Assembly (NCBI RefSeq): GCF_002263515.1 | Contig: NZ_CP022752.1 | Span: 2,108,001-2,172,000 of the forward strand | From: Actinopolyspora erythraea | Lineage (GTDB): Bacteria > Actinomycetota > Actinomycetes > Mycobacteriales > Pseudonocardiaceae | Reading direction: 5' to 3' | Length of the DNA: 64,000 nucleotides | Shown here: positions 52,897-60,761 of the stretch, piece after piece | How positions within the stretch are numbered: the stretch's first letter is position 1 | How the letters are laid out: each line of letters begins with the position of its first letter | Translations under genes and position numbers: made by a program | Notes under the pieces: model-generated | What the model saw: the letters and a program-made list of their open reading frames with translations, nothing else | What the model was told of the DNA's origin: nothing | Databases searched by the model: none

Positions 52897-53147
52897 CTGC
52901 GCCTCCCGAACTGACGACTACCGCGACAACGGTTCGTGATTGTCCATCCGCTCTGGAGTGATTCCGCTCGTGGGGTGGAACTCCGCGTGGAACGGAACCG
53001 CCCGGACCGGCGGGAACCGCGTTCCGGTGCGGACGATCCGCGCGGTCCTCGGAAGGTCCGCGATCGGGCGCGTTCCCCGCCGCAGTGGTTCTCGGGCCGG
53101 TGAAGACGTTGCCCACCGACCCGAGAACCGTGCGTCCTACGCCTCGC

Positions 53148-53849
53148 TCACCGCTTCGGCGGCATCAGAACCTCGTCGATGACGAACACGGTCGCATTGG
53201 CGGTGGGGACGTTGCCGACCTGAACGTTCGCCCCGTCGATTTCGACGTTCTCGCCGTTGCCGCTGATGGGGACGGTTTCTCCGTTCACCGTTTCGACCTC
53301 GCCGGCGTTTCCGAGCTGCTCGGCGCTCATCCTTTCCGGAACCACGTGGTAGGTGAGAATTCCGGTGAGCTGTTCCTTCTTCGCGGGATCGTTGAGCAAC
53401 GCGTCCAGCGTCGCGGGGTCCAGTTTCTCGAAGGCGGAGTCGGTGGGGGCGAACACGGTGTACTCGGCGTCCGGTTTGTTCAACGTGTCCACCAGACCCG
53501 CCGTTTTGACCGCCTTGGTCAGATTGGTCAACAACGGGTTGTTGCTCGCTGCCGTCGCCACCGGATCGTCGGCCATGCCCTGGGCGGAACCTTCATCACC
53601 CGGATCCGTGGGCACCTTGGAGGCCGCCGGACCGTAGATGTCGTCCACGGTGGTGACGCCCGGTTCGCTCATGCCGTCCCGGCCGGACCGATCCTGCCCC
53701 GAACCGTCGCCACCCTGCTGTGACTGCGACGGTGCCGACTGGTTCCGCTCGTTCTGGTCGCCGTTCTCGGCGCCGCCGCAAGCGGACAGCAGCAGGGCCA
53801 TGGAAGCCACCGCGCCGGTCACGACGGTTTTCACGCGGGTGTTGCCCAT
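53148..53849 (-). CDS. Fasciclin-domain lipoprotein
   Basis: Secreted protein of 233 aa. The lipobox L-S-A-C follows a hydrophobic signal (VVTGAVASMALLL), so it should be lipidated and surface-anchored. A Ser/Gln/Gly-rich linker leads to one FAS1 domain (about 95-230: LTNLTKAVKTAGLVDTL, YTVFAPTDSAFEKLDPATLDALL, LTYHVVPERMSAEQL, ATVFVIDEVLMPP), as in MPT70/MPT83. It lies downstream of the Mo oxidoreductase on the same strand. No good ribosome site is seen directly before the ATG; AAGAAAGG is about 15 nt away. Confidence 0.9.
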   Translation of the reverse strand: MGNTRVKTVVTGAVASMALLLSACGGAENGDQNERNQSAPSQSQQGGDGSGQDRSGRDGMSEPGVTTVDDIYGPAASKVPTDPGDEGSAQGMADDPVATAASNNPLLTNLTKAVKTAGLVDTLNKPDAEYTVFAPTDSAFEKLDPATLDALLNDPAKKEQLTGILTYHVVPERMSAEQLGNAGEVETVNGETVPISGNGENVEIDGANVQVGNVPTANATVFVIDEVLMPPKR

Positions 53850-53982
53850 AAGGATTCGTCGATACCTTTCTTCTCGTTCCTCGGAGAGGTGGGACCGAGG
53901 TGCTTTCCTGGGAATTCGGAGCGCGGTGACAAACCGATTGGTCGTTCCGCGAGTTTTTCTCCTCTTTTTCGTGTGGCGGTGG

Positions 53983-55581
53983 TCACCGTGCTGTGAAGAA
54001 GACCGAGTGCCACCCCGTGGCGCCGTCCGGGACGGTGGGAGCCCGTTTCGCGGTCTGCGTGTAACCGGAGCGGTCGGTGGCGCGGGACTCCACGGTGTGC
54101 CCGCCAGGAGGGAGGTCCAGCTCGATCCGCCACATCCGCCAGGTGTCGCTGTTGACGGGCTCGGACAGCTCCGCGCGCCGCCAGCGTCCCTCGTCGACGC
54201 GCACCTCGACCCGTTCGACACCGGTGTGCTGGGCCCAAGCGATCCCCGCCACGGTGATCCGCCCGGCGGGGATCTTCTCGAAGCCCGCGGGGCGATCGAT
54301 GCGTGACTGGGTCTTGACGGGAGCACGCAGCGCCCAGCCGCGCTTCGCCCAGTACGGCCGGTTGTCCCAGGTGGTCACTTCCAGGTCGGTCAACCACTTG
54401 GTGGCCGAGACGTAGCCGTACAGACCGGGCGTGACCATGCGCACCGGGAAGCCGTGCTCGACGGGCAACGGCTCGCCGTTCATCCCCACCGCCAGCAGGG
54501 CGTCCCGGTCCGGGTCCGTGAGCGCCTCGATCGGTGTTCCCGCCGTGAACCCGTCCACGCTGGTGCTCAACACCTGCTCGGCACCGTCCCGCACACCCGC
54601 TTCGGCCAGGAGGTCGCGCACCGCAACCCCGAGGAACTCGGCGGTCGAGACGTAGGAACCACCGACGGGATTGGAGACGCAGGTCATGGTGATCGGCTTT
54701 TCCAGCAGTCGACGACTCGTCAGCTCGTCGAAGGTGAGTTCGATTTCTCGTTCGACCATGCCGTGCACCCGCAGCCGCCACTCCGAGGTCGGTACGCGCG
54801 GCACGCGCAGGGCGGTGTCGATGCGGTAGAACTCACTGTTGGGCGTGATGAAGCTGGGGGTGCCCGAGCGGGCGAAGTCGGCGCCTGCGGGGAGCGGCGG
54901 TGCCTCGACGTCCGGCCGCGGCAGTTCGACGGCTTCCCGCGATCGGCTGACCCCGCGGGCGCCTCCCAGCAGCTCTCCGGCCGTGCCGGCAGCCCCCGAG
55001 GCGAGGGCGACCGAGGCGCCCGAGATCAGGAAGCGCCTGCGTCCGCCGGTGGTGCCCGCGAACCCGGTCGTCTCGTCCTCCGCCGCGTCCTGGCGTGGTT
55101 CGGCCGCCACCGCTTCGCTGCCCGGGGCGCTCGACGCGGCCGTGCGGTGGAGCCAGCCGAAGAACCCGAGTCCCACCAGCGTCGCCGTCAGCGGAGCCGT
55201 CAGGGCCAGCGGATCCGGTCCCACGCGGGAAGCGGCGGCCACCAGCCCGAGTACTCCGAACCCCGTGATCAGCGCGCTGCCCGGAAGCGGAGTTCGCCGC
55301 GATGCCAATCCGCCCGCGGTGGCCAGCAGTACGATCACGAGACCCATGCCGACCAGCAGCGCGAGTTTGTCGGAGGTGCCGAAGAGGTCGATCGCCAGTT
55401 CCTTCACCGGCCGCGGTGCCAGGTCGATCGCCGCGTTGCCCACCGCCACGTGCGGGGAGGCTCTCGGTTCGGTCAGCGCGGCGACCAGGTGTCCCGCCGT
55501 CAGGGCCGCCGCGACCGAGAGCAGAGCTGTGACCACGGCGGCGGTGTTGCCCAGCCGATGCCGGTGACTCGCACGGTTCAT
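53983..55581 (-). CDS. Membrane-anchored sulfite-oxidase-family molybdopterin oxidoreductase
   Basis: Protein of 532 aa. Four membrane helices (about 13-36, 73-93, 100-120, 125-145) precede a Tat-like RRRFLISGASVALASG at 184-199. The sulfite-oxidase-fold domain follows, with the Mo-binding Cys in TMTCVSNPVGG and PVEHGFPVRMVTPGLYGYVSATKWL. A C-terminal Ig-like dimerisation domain (VERVEVRVDEGRWRRAEL) ends the protein. The catalytic domain should lie outside the membrane. The true substrate is unknown. The fasciclin gene is 133 bp downstream. Confidence 0.88.
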   Translation of the reverse strand: MNRASHRHRLGNTAAVVTALLSVAAALTAGHLVAALTEPRASPHVAVGNAAIDLAPRPVKELAIDLFGTSDKLALLVGMGLVIVLLATAGGLASRRTPLPGSALITGFGVLGLVAAASRVGPDPLALTAPLTATLVGLGFFGWLHRTAASSAPGSEAVAAEPRQDAAEDETTGFAGTTGGRRRFLISGASVALASGAAGTAGELLGGARGVSRSREAVELPRPDVEAPPLPAGADFARSGTPSFITPNSEFYRIDTALRVPRVPTSEWRLRVHGMVEREIELTFDELTSRRLLEKPITMTCVSNPVGGSYVSTAEFLGVAVRDLLAEAGVRDGAEQVLSTSVDGFTAGTPIEALTDPDRDALLAVGMNGEPLPVEHGFPVRMVTPGLYGYVSATKWLTDLEVTTWDNRPYWAKRGWALRAPVKTQSRIDRPAGFEKIPAGRITVAGIAWAQHTGVERVEVRVDEGRWRRAELSEPVNSDTWRMWRIELDLPPGGHTVESRATDRSGYTQTAKRAPTVPDGATGWHSVFFTAR

Positions 55582-55693
55582 GACCGTTGTTCGGAGCCGA
55601 ACCCGACCGGGACTGCTCGGCCACGTGATCGGTCCGGTCCCCGGCGAAACCGCGGACGAGTGTGCTCGATGGGGGAACGGTGTCCGGGCGGGA

Positions 55694-57583
55694 TCACTCC
55701 GAGCCGGACAACCGGTGCAGCCGCAGCGCCACCTGGACCTCCAGGCCGCGTTCCGGGGACTGCCAGTCCGCCCCGAGCAGTGTGGACACGCGCTCCAGCC
55801 GTTGGGAGACGGTGTTCACGTGCACGTGAAGCGCCCTCGCGGTCCGGCTCAGGTTGGCACCGTGGTCGAAGTAGCTCCGCAACGTCTTCACCAGCTCGGT
55901 GCCTCGCCGGGAGTCGTAGTCCAGCACCGCCCCGACGGTGCGGCGCACGTATCCGGAGAGGTCATCTCGGTCCCCCAACAGCACCCCCAGGAATCCCAGC
56001 TCCGACAGGGCCGCCCCCTGGCCCTCGCGTCCCAGGGCCAGCAGCGCCTCCAGACACCGGCACGCCGCTCCGTACTCGTCCGCTATCTCGTCGAGTCCCT
56101 CCACCGGACCGGAACCCCCGACGGTGACCGGCCGTGCCAGGCTCGTCCCGAGCGCACGGGCGGCGTTCTCGGCGGCGCCGCCGGCGTCCGTACCGGGAAG
56201 CACGAGCACCAGGTGGTCGAGATGGGGCCCCGCCAGACCGTGCCGCTGTCCGGCATAACGCGAAGCCGCCGAAGCCAGTCGTTCGCGGTCGACCTCGCCC
56301 GCCGGAGCGACCAGCACCACCTTGCTCCCGCCCGGGTCGAACCCGACTCGCCGTGCCCGGGCCGCCAGACCGCGGTGCGCCCGCTCGGGAGCACCGAGCA
56401 ACTCGGTGATCAGCTCTCCCCGCACGCGCTCCTCCGCCTCGGCGGTTCGCCGTCGCAGCAGCAGCACCAGCGCGGTAACCACTCCGGCGCGCTCGAACAG
56501 GCGTCTGTCGGCGTCGGCGGGCTCGCGACAGCCGACCAGCGTCAGGCTGCCGAGCAGCTCGGGACCGGCCAGCGCCGCGCACACCAGGTTGTCCCGCCAC
56601 GGCACCGACCGACCGCTGCCGCGGGACTGCCGGACCGCATCCCGGGGCCACGGCAGGGGACCCGTCTCGGCGCGCGCCAGCTCGGTGCCGTCCTCGTCGT
56701 GCACCACGATCCCGCCGTCGATTACTCCGGCCACGGCTTCCGCGATGTCTTCGAGGTTTCCGCCGCGCAGCACCAGGTCAGTGAGGCGGTCGTGGGCCCG
56801 TTCGGCCCGCCGCATCGCCGAGTTGTGCTCGCGAATGGTCTCGTGCGCGGTGTTGAGCTCCACCAGTGCGTCCCGTGTCTCCTCCAGCAGCCGTGAGTTG
56901 TCGATGGCTATGGCGGCGTGATCGGCGAGTGAGGACAGCAGTGCCACCTCGTCGTGCGAGAAGTCGCGCGGTGTTCGGTCCGCCGCGTAGAGAACTCCGA
57001 TCACCGAGCCCCCGACCGACAGCGGGACTCCCAGGATCGCCACGAGCCGCTCGTCGCCGACGGCGCGGTCGATCTCGTCGGTGTGGGTGAACCGTTCGTC
57101 CTCGAAGTAGGCGGGGGTGGCGTACGGGCGGGCCGTCTGCGCCACCAGCCCGCCCAGTCCTTCTCCCATGCCGAGACGCACCTGTTGGAACAGCGCCGAG
57201 GCACAGCCGTCGGTGACCCGCATGTAGGTGGTTCCCGCTCGCGAGTCGTTCAGGCTGAGGTAGGCCACATGGCTGCCCAGCAGCATTCGCGCACGATGGA
57301 CGATGGCCCGCAGCACCGCGTCGGGGTCGCGCACCCGGGCGAGATCCCCCGCCGTGTCGAACAGAGCGGCCAGCTCCGACTCGTGGCGACGCCGCTCGTC
57401 GAGCGTGTGGCGCACCCGCAACGCCAGCTTCCCGGCGCGTTCCACGCGCTCGAGCTCCGGTGTGGCGAGCCGGGCGGTGCGCGCCTCCACCGGAACATGG
57501 GCGAGCTGCTCGCTGGTTCCCTCGCCCGCGAGCAGCTCGAACAGGTGCAGCAGGTAATCCGAGCAGGTGCGCATGGCCGTCAT
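55694..57583 (-). CDS. GAF-domain PucR-type transcriptional regulator
   Basis: Protein of 629 aa. An N-terminal helical region leads to a GAF domain (about 80-235), then a PucR-like middle region and a C-terminal HTH (SYFDHGANLSRTARALHVHVNTVSQRLERVSTLLG). These regulators usually sense small molecules and control nearby catabolic genes. It lies 97 bp downstream of the transporter gene cut by the prophage and may have regulated it. Start at 57583; ATG 57574 is an alternative. Confidence 0.88.
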   Translation of the reverse strand: MTAMRTCSDYLLHLFELLAGEGTSEQLAHVPVEARTARLATPELERVERAGKLALRVRHTLDERRRHESELAALFDTAGDLARVRDPDAVLRAIVHRARMLLGSHVAYLSLNDSRAGTTYMRVTDGCASALFQQVRLGMGEGLGGLVAQTARPYATPAYFEDERFTHTDEIDRAVGDERLVAILGVPLSVGGSVIGVLYAADRTPRDFSHDEVALLSSLADHAAIAIDNSRLLEETRDALVELNTAHETIREHNSAMRRAERAHDRLTDLVLRGGNLEDIAEAVAGVIDGGIVVHDEDGTELARAETGPLPWPRDAVRQSRGSGRSVPWRDNLVCAALAGPELLGSLTLVGCREPADADRRLFERAGVVTALVLLLRRRTAEAEERVRGELITELLGAPERAHRGLAARARRVGFDPGGSKVVLVAPAGEVDRERLASAASRYAGQRHGLAGPHLDHLVLVLPGTDAGGAAENAARALGTSLARPVTVGGSGPVEGLDEIADEYGAACRCLEALLALGREGQGAALSELGFLGVLLGDRDDLSGYVRRTVGAVLDYDSRRGTELVKTLRSYFDHGANLSRTARALHVHVNTVSQRLERVSTLLGADWQSPERGLEVQVALRLHRLSGSE

Positions 57584-57680
57584 CCTCGGGTTCGGCCATC
57601 ACCGCTGACAACCGTGGGGGAACACCGTTCGGCTTCCCCGCCGAGGCCGGGCCGAGGACCGGCCCCGGGCCGACCGGCCT

Positions 57681-58277
57681 TCACCCGGCCTCCCCGGCCG
57701 TCGCCGGGCTCTCCTCCGTGATCAGGGAACTTCCCCTGGTCTCGGTGGCGAACAGGATCGCGACCGAGGTGATCACCGCACCCAGCGCCACGTAGACCGC
57801 GATGGGCACCCAGCTGTCGAAGGCCACCAGCAGTCCGGTAGCGACAGTGGGGGCGAGACCGCCCGCGACCACCGAAGCCAGCTGGTATCCGATCGAGGCT
57901 CCCGAGTACCGCACGCGGGTTCCGAACAGCTCGGACATGAAGGCGGCCTGTGGGCCGTACATCGCGGCGTGCAGCACCAGACCCACCGTCACGCCGAGCA
58001 CTATCAGGAGGAACGAACCCGTTCCCAGCAGTGGGAAGAACGCGAAGATCCAGAGACCGGTTCCCACGGCACCGATCAGGTAGACGCCCCTGCGCCCGAA
58101 CCGGTCGGACAACGCCCCCCAGACGGGGATGACAACGAAGTGCACCACGGACGCGATCAGAACGGCGTTGAGAGCGACGGACTCGGACATCCCCAGCTGC
58201 TCGATGATGTAGGTCAGTACGAACGCCGTGATCACGTAGTAGCACACGTTTTCGTGTATTAACGCTATGACCAGCAT
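57681..58277 (-). pseudogene. 3' half of an MHS-type MFS transporter gene, cut by prophage insertion
   Basis: The frame has 198 codons, covering about six helices (TM7-12) of a metabolite:H+ symporter-type MFS protein whose family has about 430-450 aa. ALSDRFGRRGVYLIGAVG is the loop between TM8 and TM9, and FGTRVRYSGASIGYQLASVVAGGLAPTVA is an MHS signature. The N-terminal half is missing; the frame begins at the prophage border, where codons are AT-richer. The 5' part should lie beyond the right prophage end. Confidence 0.85.
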
Positions 58278-58322
58278 GTTTATGATCAGATGATCTCTGG
58301 ATCAGCACCAAATCAGCACGAC
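58240..58322. other. Prophage attachment region (attL or attR)
   Basis: The border between host MFS codons and phage DNA lies here, next to the integrase 3' end. ATCAGCAC is repeated at 58301-58308 and 58312-58319, 11 bp apart (one helical turn), and may be an arm-type site. The exact core cannot be set without the other end. Confidence 0.55.
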
Positions 58323-59429
58323 CTAGGCCAGTGCTGACTGCATCACTGACCGCAGGCGGTCAGGGGAGTCGTAGACGAGGTGTCCGTACGTGTCGGCGGT
58401 CTCCTGGATGCTCTTGTGTCCGAGCCACCGGGACACCTCCAGGAGCGACACGTCTCCCGCTAGAGCCGTGGAAGCGAACCAGTGTCGAAGGTCGTGTGGA
58501 GTATATCGAGACTCCCGGTACACCCACAGTCCACGATACGAGGCATACGTAACTAGATCATTTTTGTTGAAGAAAAGCTGACCATCTAAAGTTCCAAACC
58601 TCTCTATGTGAGAGGATATATTCTCCTGGAGACTGTGAGGGATAGGTACGTCCCTGTAGTCTCCCTCCGCACGGTGTTTCAAGGGGACGAGGGTAGGAAC
58701 CTTCTTCCCAGTGCTGTCTTTCCGAAGTTGGACCTGCCACCGGAGACGTAGATATCCATCCCGTACAGTCTCCTCGGACACTGCCAGTGCCTCAGCCACC
58801 CGGAGCCCAGCTCCTGCCATGAGCCACACCGTGAGCTGGAGTCGATCAGGAAGCTTCTCAGAAATCTCTACGATCTCATCTAGACTAGGTATCCTGTCTA
58901 GGTCAAGTTTGTTTTCACGAGTCCTCGGAGTAGGCACACCTCGACACGGGTTAGACGGTATCCGATCATCTTTTACGGCGTCGTTAAAAATAGCGCTAAG
59001 AACAACCTTCCGATTGGCTACAGTAGTAGGGCTCATTTCAGCAGACAGTTGCGAAACGAATTTTTGTATATCGCTTCTGGTAACACTACGCAGTGGTTTT
59101 TTACCGAGGAGCGGTATCACATGTGTCGTGATGAACGACTCGTATCCTACTTTAGTGAGCTCACCAACCGGCCTGGATGATAACCAATGCTCAGCCCAAT
59201 CCTTAACAGTTATCTTTCCTCTGTCAGGGTTTAGGTATGTTCCCTCGTTCTTCTCGTTTTCGACTTTCGTCTTGAAGGCATCGGCGGATTTCTTGCGCTC
59301 GAAACTAGCTTCTCTTTGCTTTCCGCTTCTACCTCCCGGCTCCCGGTAGCGAACTGTCCAAGGATGTTTGCACTTCGAGTCGGTACACGGATCTTTTCCT
59401 TTTTTGCATTTTTTGAAGACAGTAGCCAT
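58323..59429 (-). CDS. int: Tyrosine-family phage integrase
   Basis: Protein of 368 aa. The N-terminal Cys-rich part (KKCKKGKDPCTDSKCKHPW) and AP2-like arm-binding region are followed by a SAM-like core-binding domain (about 70-155). The catalytic domain carries R in GAGLRVAEAL, HDLRHWFAS, GHKSI and the nucleophile Tyr in TADTYGHL. It acts at the attachment site beside its own 3' end. It appears leaderless (see promoter at 59437-59488). Confidence 0.95.
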   Translation of the reverse strand: MATVFKKCKKGKDPCTDSKCKHPWTVRYREPGGRSGKQREASFERKKSADAFKTKVENEKNEGTYLNPDRGKITVKDWAEHWLSSRPVGELTKVGYESFITTHVIPLLGKKPLRSVTRSDIQKFVSQLSAEMSPTTVANRKVVLSAIFNDAVKDDRIPSNPCRGVPTPRTRENKLDLDRIPSLDEIVEISEKLPDRLQLTVWLMAGAGLRVAEALAVSEETVRDGYLRLRWQVQLRKDSTGKKVPTLVPLKHRAEGDYRDVPIPHSLQENISSHIERFGTLDGQLFFNKNDLVTYASYRGLWVYRESRYTPHDLRHWFASTALAGDVSLLEVSRWLGHKSIQETADTYGHLVYDSPDRLRSVMQSALA

Positions 59430-59436
59430 GACTACG

Positions 59437-59488
59437 ATAGTACACGATACCTATAATTATTGACAATTCGACCCATTAGACGTAATAT
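59437..59488. promoter_or_regulatory. Overlapping divergent promoters of int and xis
   Basis: For the plus strand, TTGACA (59460-59465), 17 bp and TAATAT (59483-59488) match the sigma-70 consensus nearly perfectly. For the minus strand, TTGTCA (59466-59461), 18 bp and TACTAT (59442-59437) end 7 nt before the int ATG, so int is probably leaderless. The two -35 boxes overlap, so the promoters should compete. Confidence 0.75.
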
Positions 59489-59494
59489 AAGAAT

Positions 59495-59512
59495 TGCGTC
59501 GAAAACGACGCA
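59495..59512 (+). promoter_or_regulatory. Inverted repeat at the start of the xis transcript
   Basis: TGCGTCG-AAAA-CGACGCA lies at the predicted transcription start. It could be an operator for a phage repressor or a 5' hairpin protecting the mRNA. Confidence 0.5.
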
Positions 59513-59533
59513 CAAACACAGAGAGGAGAGCTT

Positions 59534-59713
59534 ATGTCGTTGCTGACAGTGGAAGAGCTCGCGGAGGAGCTAGCAGTCAGCCCGCGCACCGTATATAACA
59601 ACTGGAGAACCTGGGACCTACCGGCAATACGCGTCGGTGGAGGGCCGAGCGGACCTCTCCGGTTTCGATCCAGCGACGTGGAGGAGCTCACACGAAGCTG
59701 GGAAGAGCATTAA
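59534..59713 (+). CDS. Excisionase-like helix-turn-helix protein
   Basis: A 59-codon gene with an AGGAGAG ribosome site. It reads MSLLTVEELAEELAVSPRTV, then YNNWRTWDLPAIRVGGG and RFRSSDVEELTRSW: the MerR-like/HTH_17 winged helix of phage Xis proteins. It is divergent from int, driven by a near-consensus promoter and closed by a strong terminator. Confidence 0.82.
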   Translation: MSLLTVEELAEELAVSPRTVYNNWRTWDLPAIRVGGGPSGPLRFRSSDVEELTRSWEEH

Positions 59714-59748
59714 AGAACCCCCTGGCGAGCGCCAGGGGGTTCTTTTTT
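59712..59748 (+). terminator. Strong intrinsic terminator after xis
   Basis: AAAGAACCCCCTGGC (59712-59726) and GCCAGGGGGTTCTTT (59731-59745) form a 15-bp stem with loop GAGC. A run of T to 59748 follows. It separates xis from the next gene. Confidence 0.93.
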
Positions 59749-59756
59749 GTTATACT
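59748..59756 (+). promoter_or_regulatory. Extended -10 promoter of a leaderless gene
   Basis: TGT-TATACT fits an extended -10 (TGnTATAAT). It ends 6 nt before ATG 59763, so transcription should start at or beside the ATG. No -35 or ribosome site is seen. The -10 directly follows the terminator. Confidence 0.65.
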
Positions 59757-59762
59757 CACCGT

Positions 59763-60236
59763 ATGAGTATCCACTACACAACGTTTGTGATACCGAAATC
59801 GCTGGGGTTGGAGTATGACACTCCAGCAATCGCGTTTGGCTCTGACACAGCGGACGAGATCCCCAAACTCCCACTGCCCACCTCAGTGCATGTGATGGGC
59901 AATGAAGCATGCCCGTTGTCTCACGCAGACATGATGTCTCAGTACGCCATGCGTATTTCAGACATATGGATTCAGGCAACGAGGAGTTTTGAAAACTGCA
60001 CTAAGATCGCAGTTATTCAGGAGCCTGTACCGACAGGAAACACCACAGAAAAAGTAGATCCGTCTCTAGGGGTCATGGGAGACGAGCTGCCGTATTGGGT
60101 AGAGGATCTGGTAAACGCTAGGCTCAAAATGGCGATGCGTGAGGTTTCCGTCTCCTACGGGGAGAGCGCCCTCAGCATCATGATGGACGCGTCAGCGCCT
60201 ACGACGCTGCCCGACTGGGCACATATGAGCAACTGA
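59763..60236 (+). CDS. Prophage protein of unknown function, probably leaderless
   Basis: Protein of 157 aa of unknown family. It has no membrane helix or signal. MSIHYTTFVIPKSLGLEYD starts it, and a Cys/His pair lies in GNEACPLSHADMM. It lies on the strand opposite to the late genes, with its own promoter after a terminator. This position is typical of genes expressed in the lysogen (immunity, exclusion or moron genes), but nothing in the sequence shows which (inference). An in-frame extension to 59637 would overlap xis and lacks a site. Confidence 0.75.
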   Translation: MSIHYTTFVIPKSLGLEYDTPAIAFGSDTADEIPKLPLPTSVHVMGNEACPLSHADMMSQYAMRISDIWIQATRSFENCTKIAVIQEPVPTGNTTEKVDPSLGVMGDELPYWVEDLVNARLKMAMREVSVSYGESALSIMMDASAPTTLPDWAHMSN

Positions 60237-60242
60237 GACACG

Positions 60243-60268
60243 GCAACCGCCGTAGGAACGGCGGTTGC
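60243..60268. terminator. Hairpin between the leaderless gene and the holin
   Basis: GCAACCGCCG (60243-60252), loop TAGGAA and CGGCGGTTGC (60259-60268) form a perfect 10-bp stem between convergent genes. There is no long T run, but it probably stops both transcripts. Confidence 0.65.
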
Positions 60269-60504
60269 TACTTCTTATCCTTCAACTTCCCAAGAACATC
60301 TAGCGCTTGGTTTTCCTTCGTCTTCGCAGTAGACGCCCTAACTCCCAGGGCTTTAAGCCCTGACATGGCTCCTGCGATCCCAGCAGCCATGAGAACCGTT
60401 GACCAATTGTCACCGTTAATCTCGTGAACTGCGAGGTATCCTACAGCGGATTGGACTACCGTCCATCCAGCGCGTTCGAGTGTATCCCACGTAATCGCCT
60501 TCAT
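60268..60504 (-). CDS. Phage holin (r1t-like)
   Basis: Protein of 78 aa. An amphipathic start leads to two hydrophobic stretches (WTVVQSAVGYLAV, WSTVLMAAGIAGAMSGLKAL) and a Lys-rich tail ending KLKDKK. This is the small-holin plan that forms lesions to release the endolysin. ATG 60504 overlaps the upstream stop (TAATG) and follows AGGAGG. Lies right after the amidase and XhlA-like genes. Confidence 0.78.
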   Translation of the reverse strand: MKAITWDTLERAGWTVVQSAVGYLAVHEINGDNWSTVLMAAGIAGAMSGLKALGVRASTAKTKENQALDVLGKLKDKK

Positions 60505-60761
60505 TATCCTCCTAGTGTATTGAACAGCTCCGGAATTTGCGGAATGATCCAAGCGAGCAATCCGACAGCACCGATTGCAGGCCAAACCTTCACTTCGAGA
60601 TTTCGAATACGCCTACCGTGATCTTGCTTCTCTTGCGATAAGCAGTCGATTTTAAAAGCCAACTTATCAACATCTGATCGTAGAGCTTTTATCTGCTGAT
60701 ACATATCATCAAGCGTTACCACGGCTCCAGGCTCGTCTTTATCCTGCAAAGGCTCCTCCAT
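60504..60761 (-). CDS. XhlA-like membrane-anchored coiled-coil lysis protein
   Basis: Protein of 85 aa. A coiled coil (DDMYQQIKALRSDVDKLAFKIDCLSQEKQDHGRRIRNLE) is followed by one membrane helix (WPAIGAVGLLAWIIPQI). This is the XhlA plan, where the protein helps the holin. The start and stop overlap the amidase and holin by one base each (TAATG), so the three are translationally coupled. Confidence 0.72.
   Translation of the reverse strand: MEEPLQDKDEPGAVVTLDDMYQQIKALRSDVDKLAFKIDCLSQEKQDHGRRIRNLEVKVWPAIGAVGLLAWIIPQIPELFNTLGG

Noticed and set aside
54454..56127. Plus-strand frame of 557 codons
   Set aside because: It spans two unrelated minus-strand genes and the gap between them, and has no domain.
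59710..59979. Minus-strand frame of 89 codons in the prophage
   Set aside because: It runs through the terminator and promoter of the leaderless gene and shows no family or ribosome site.
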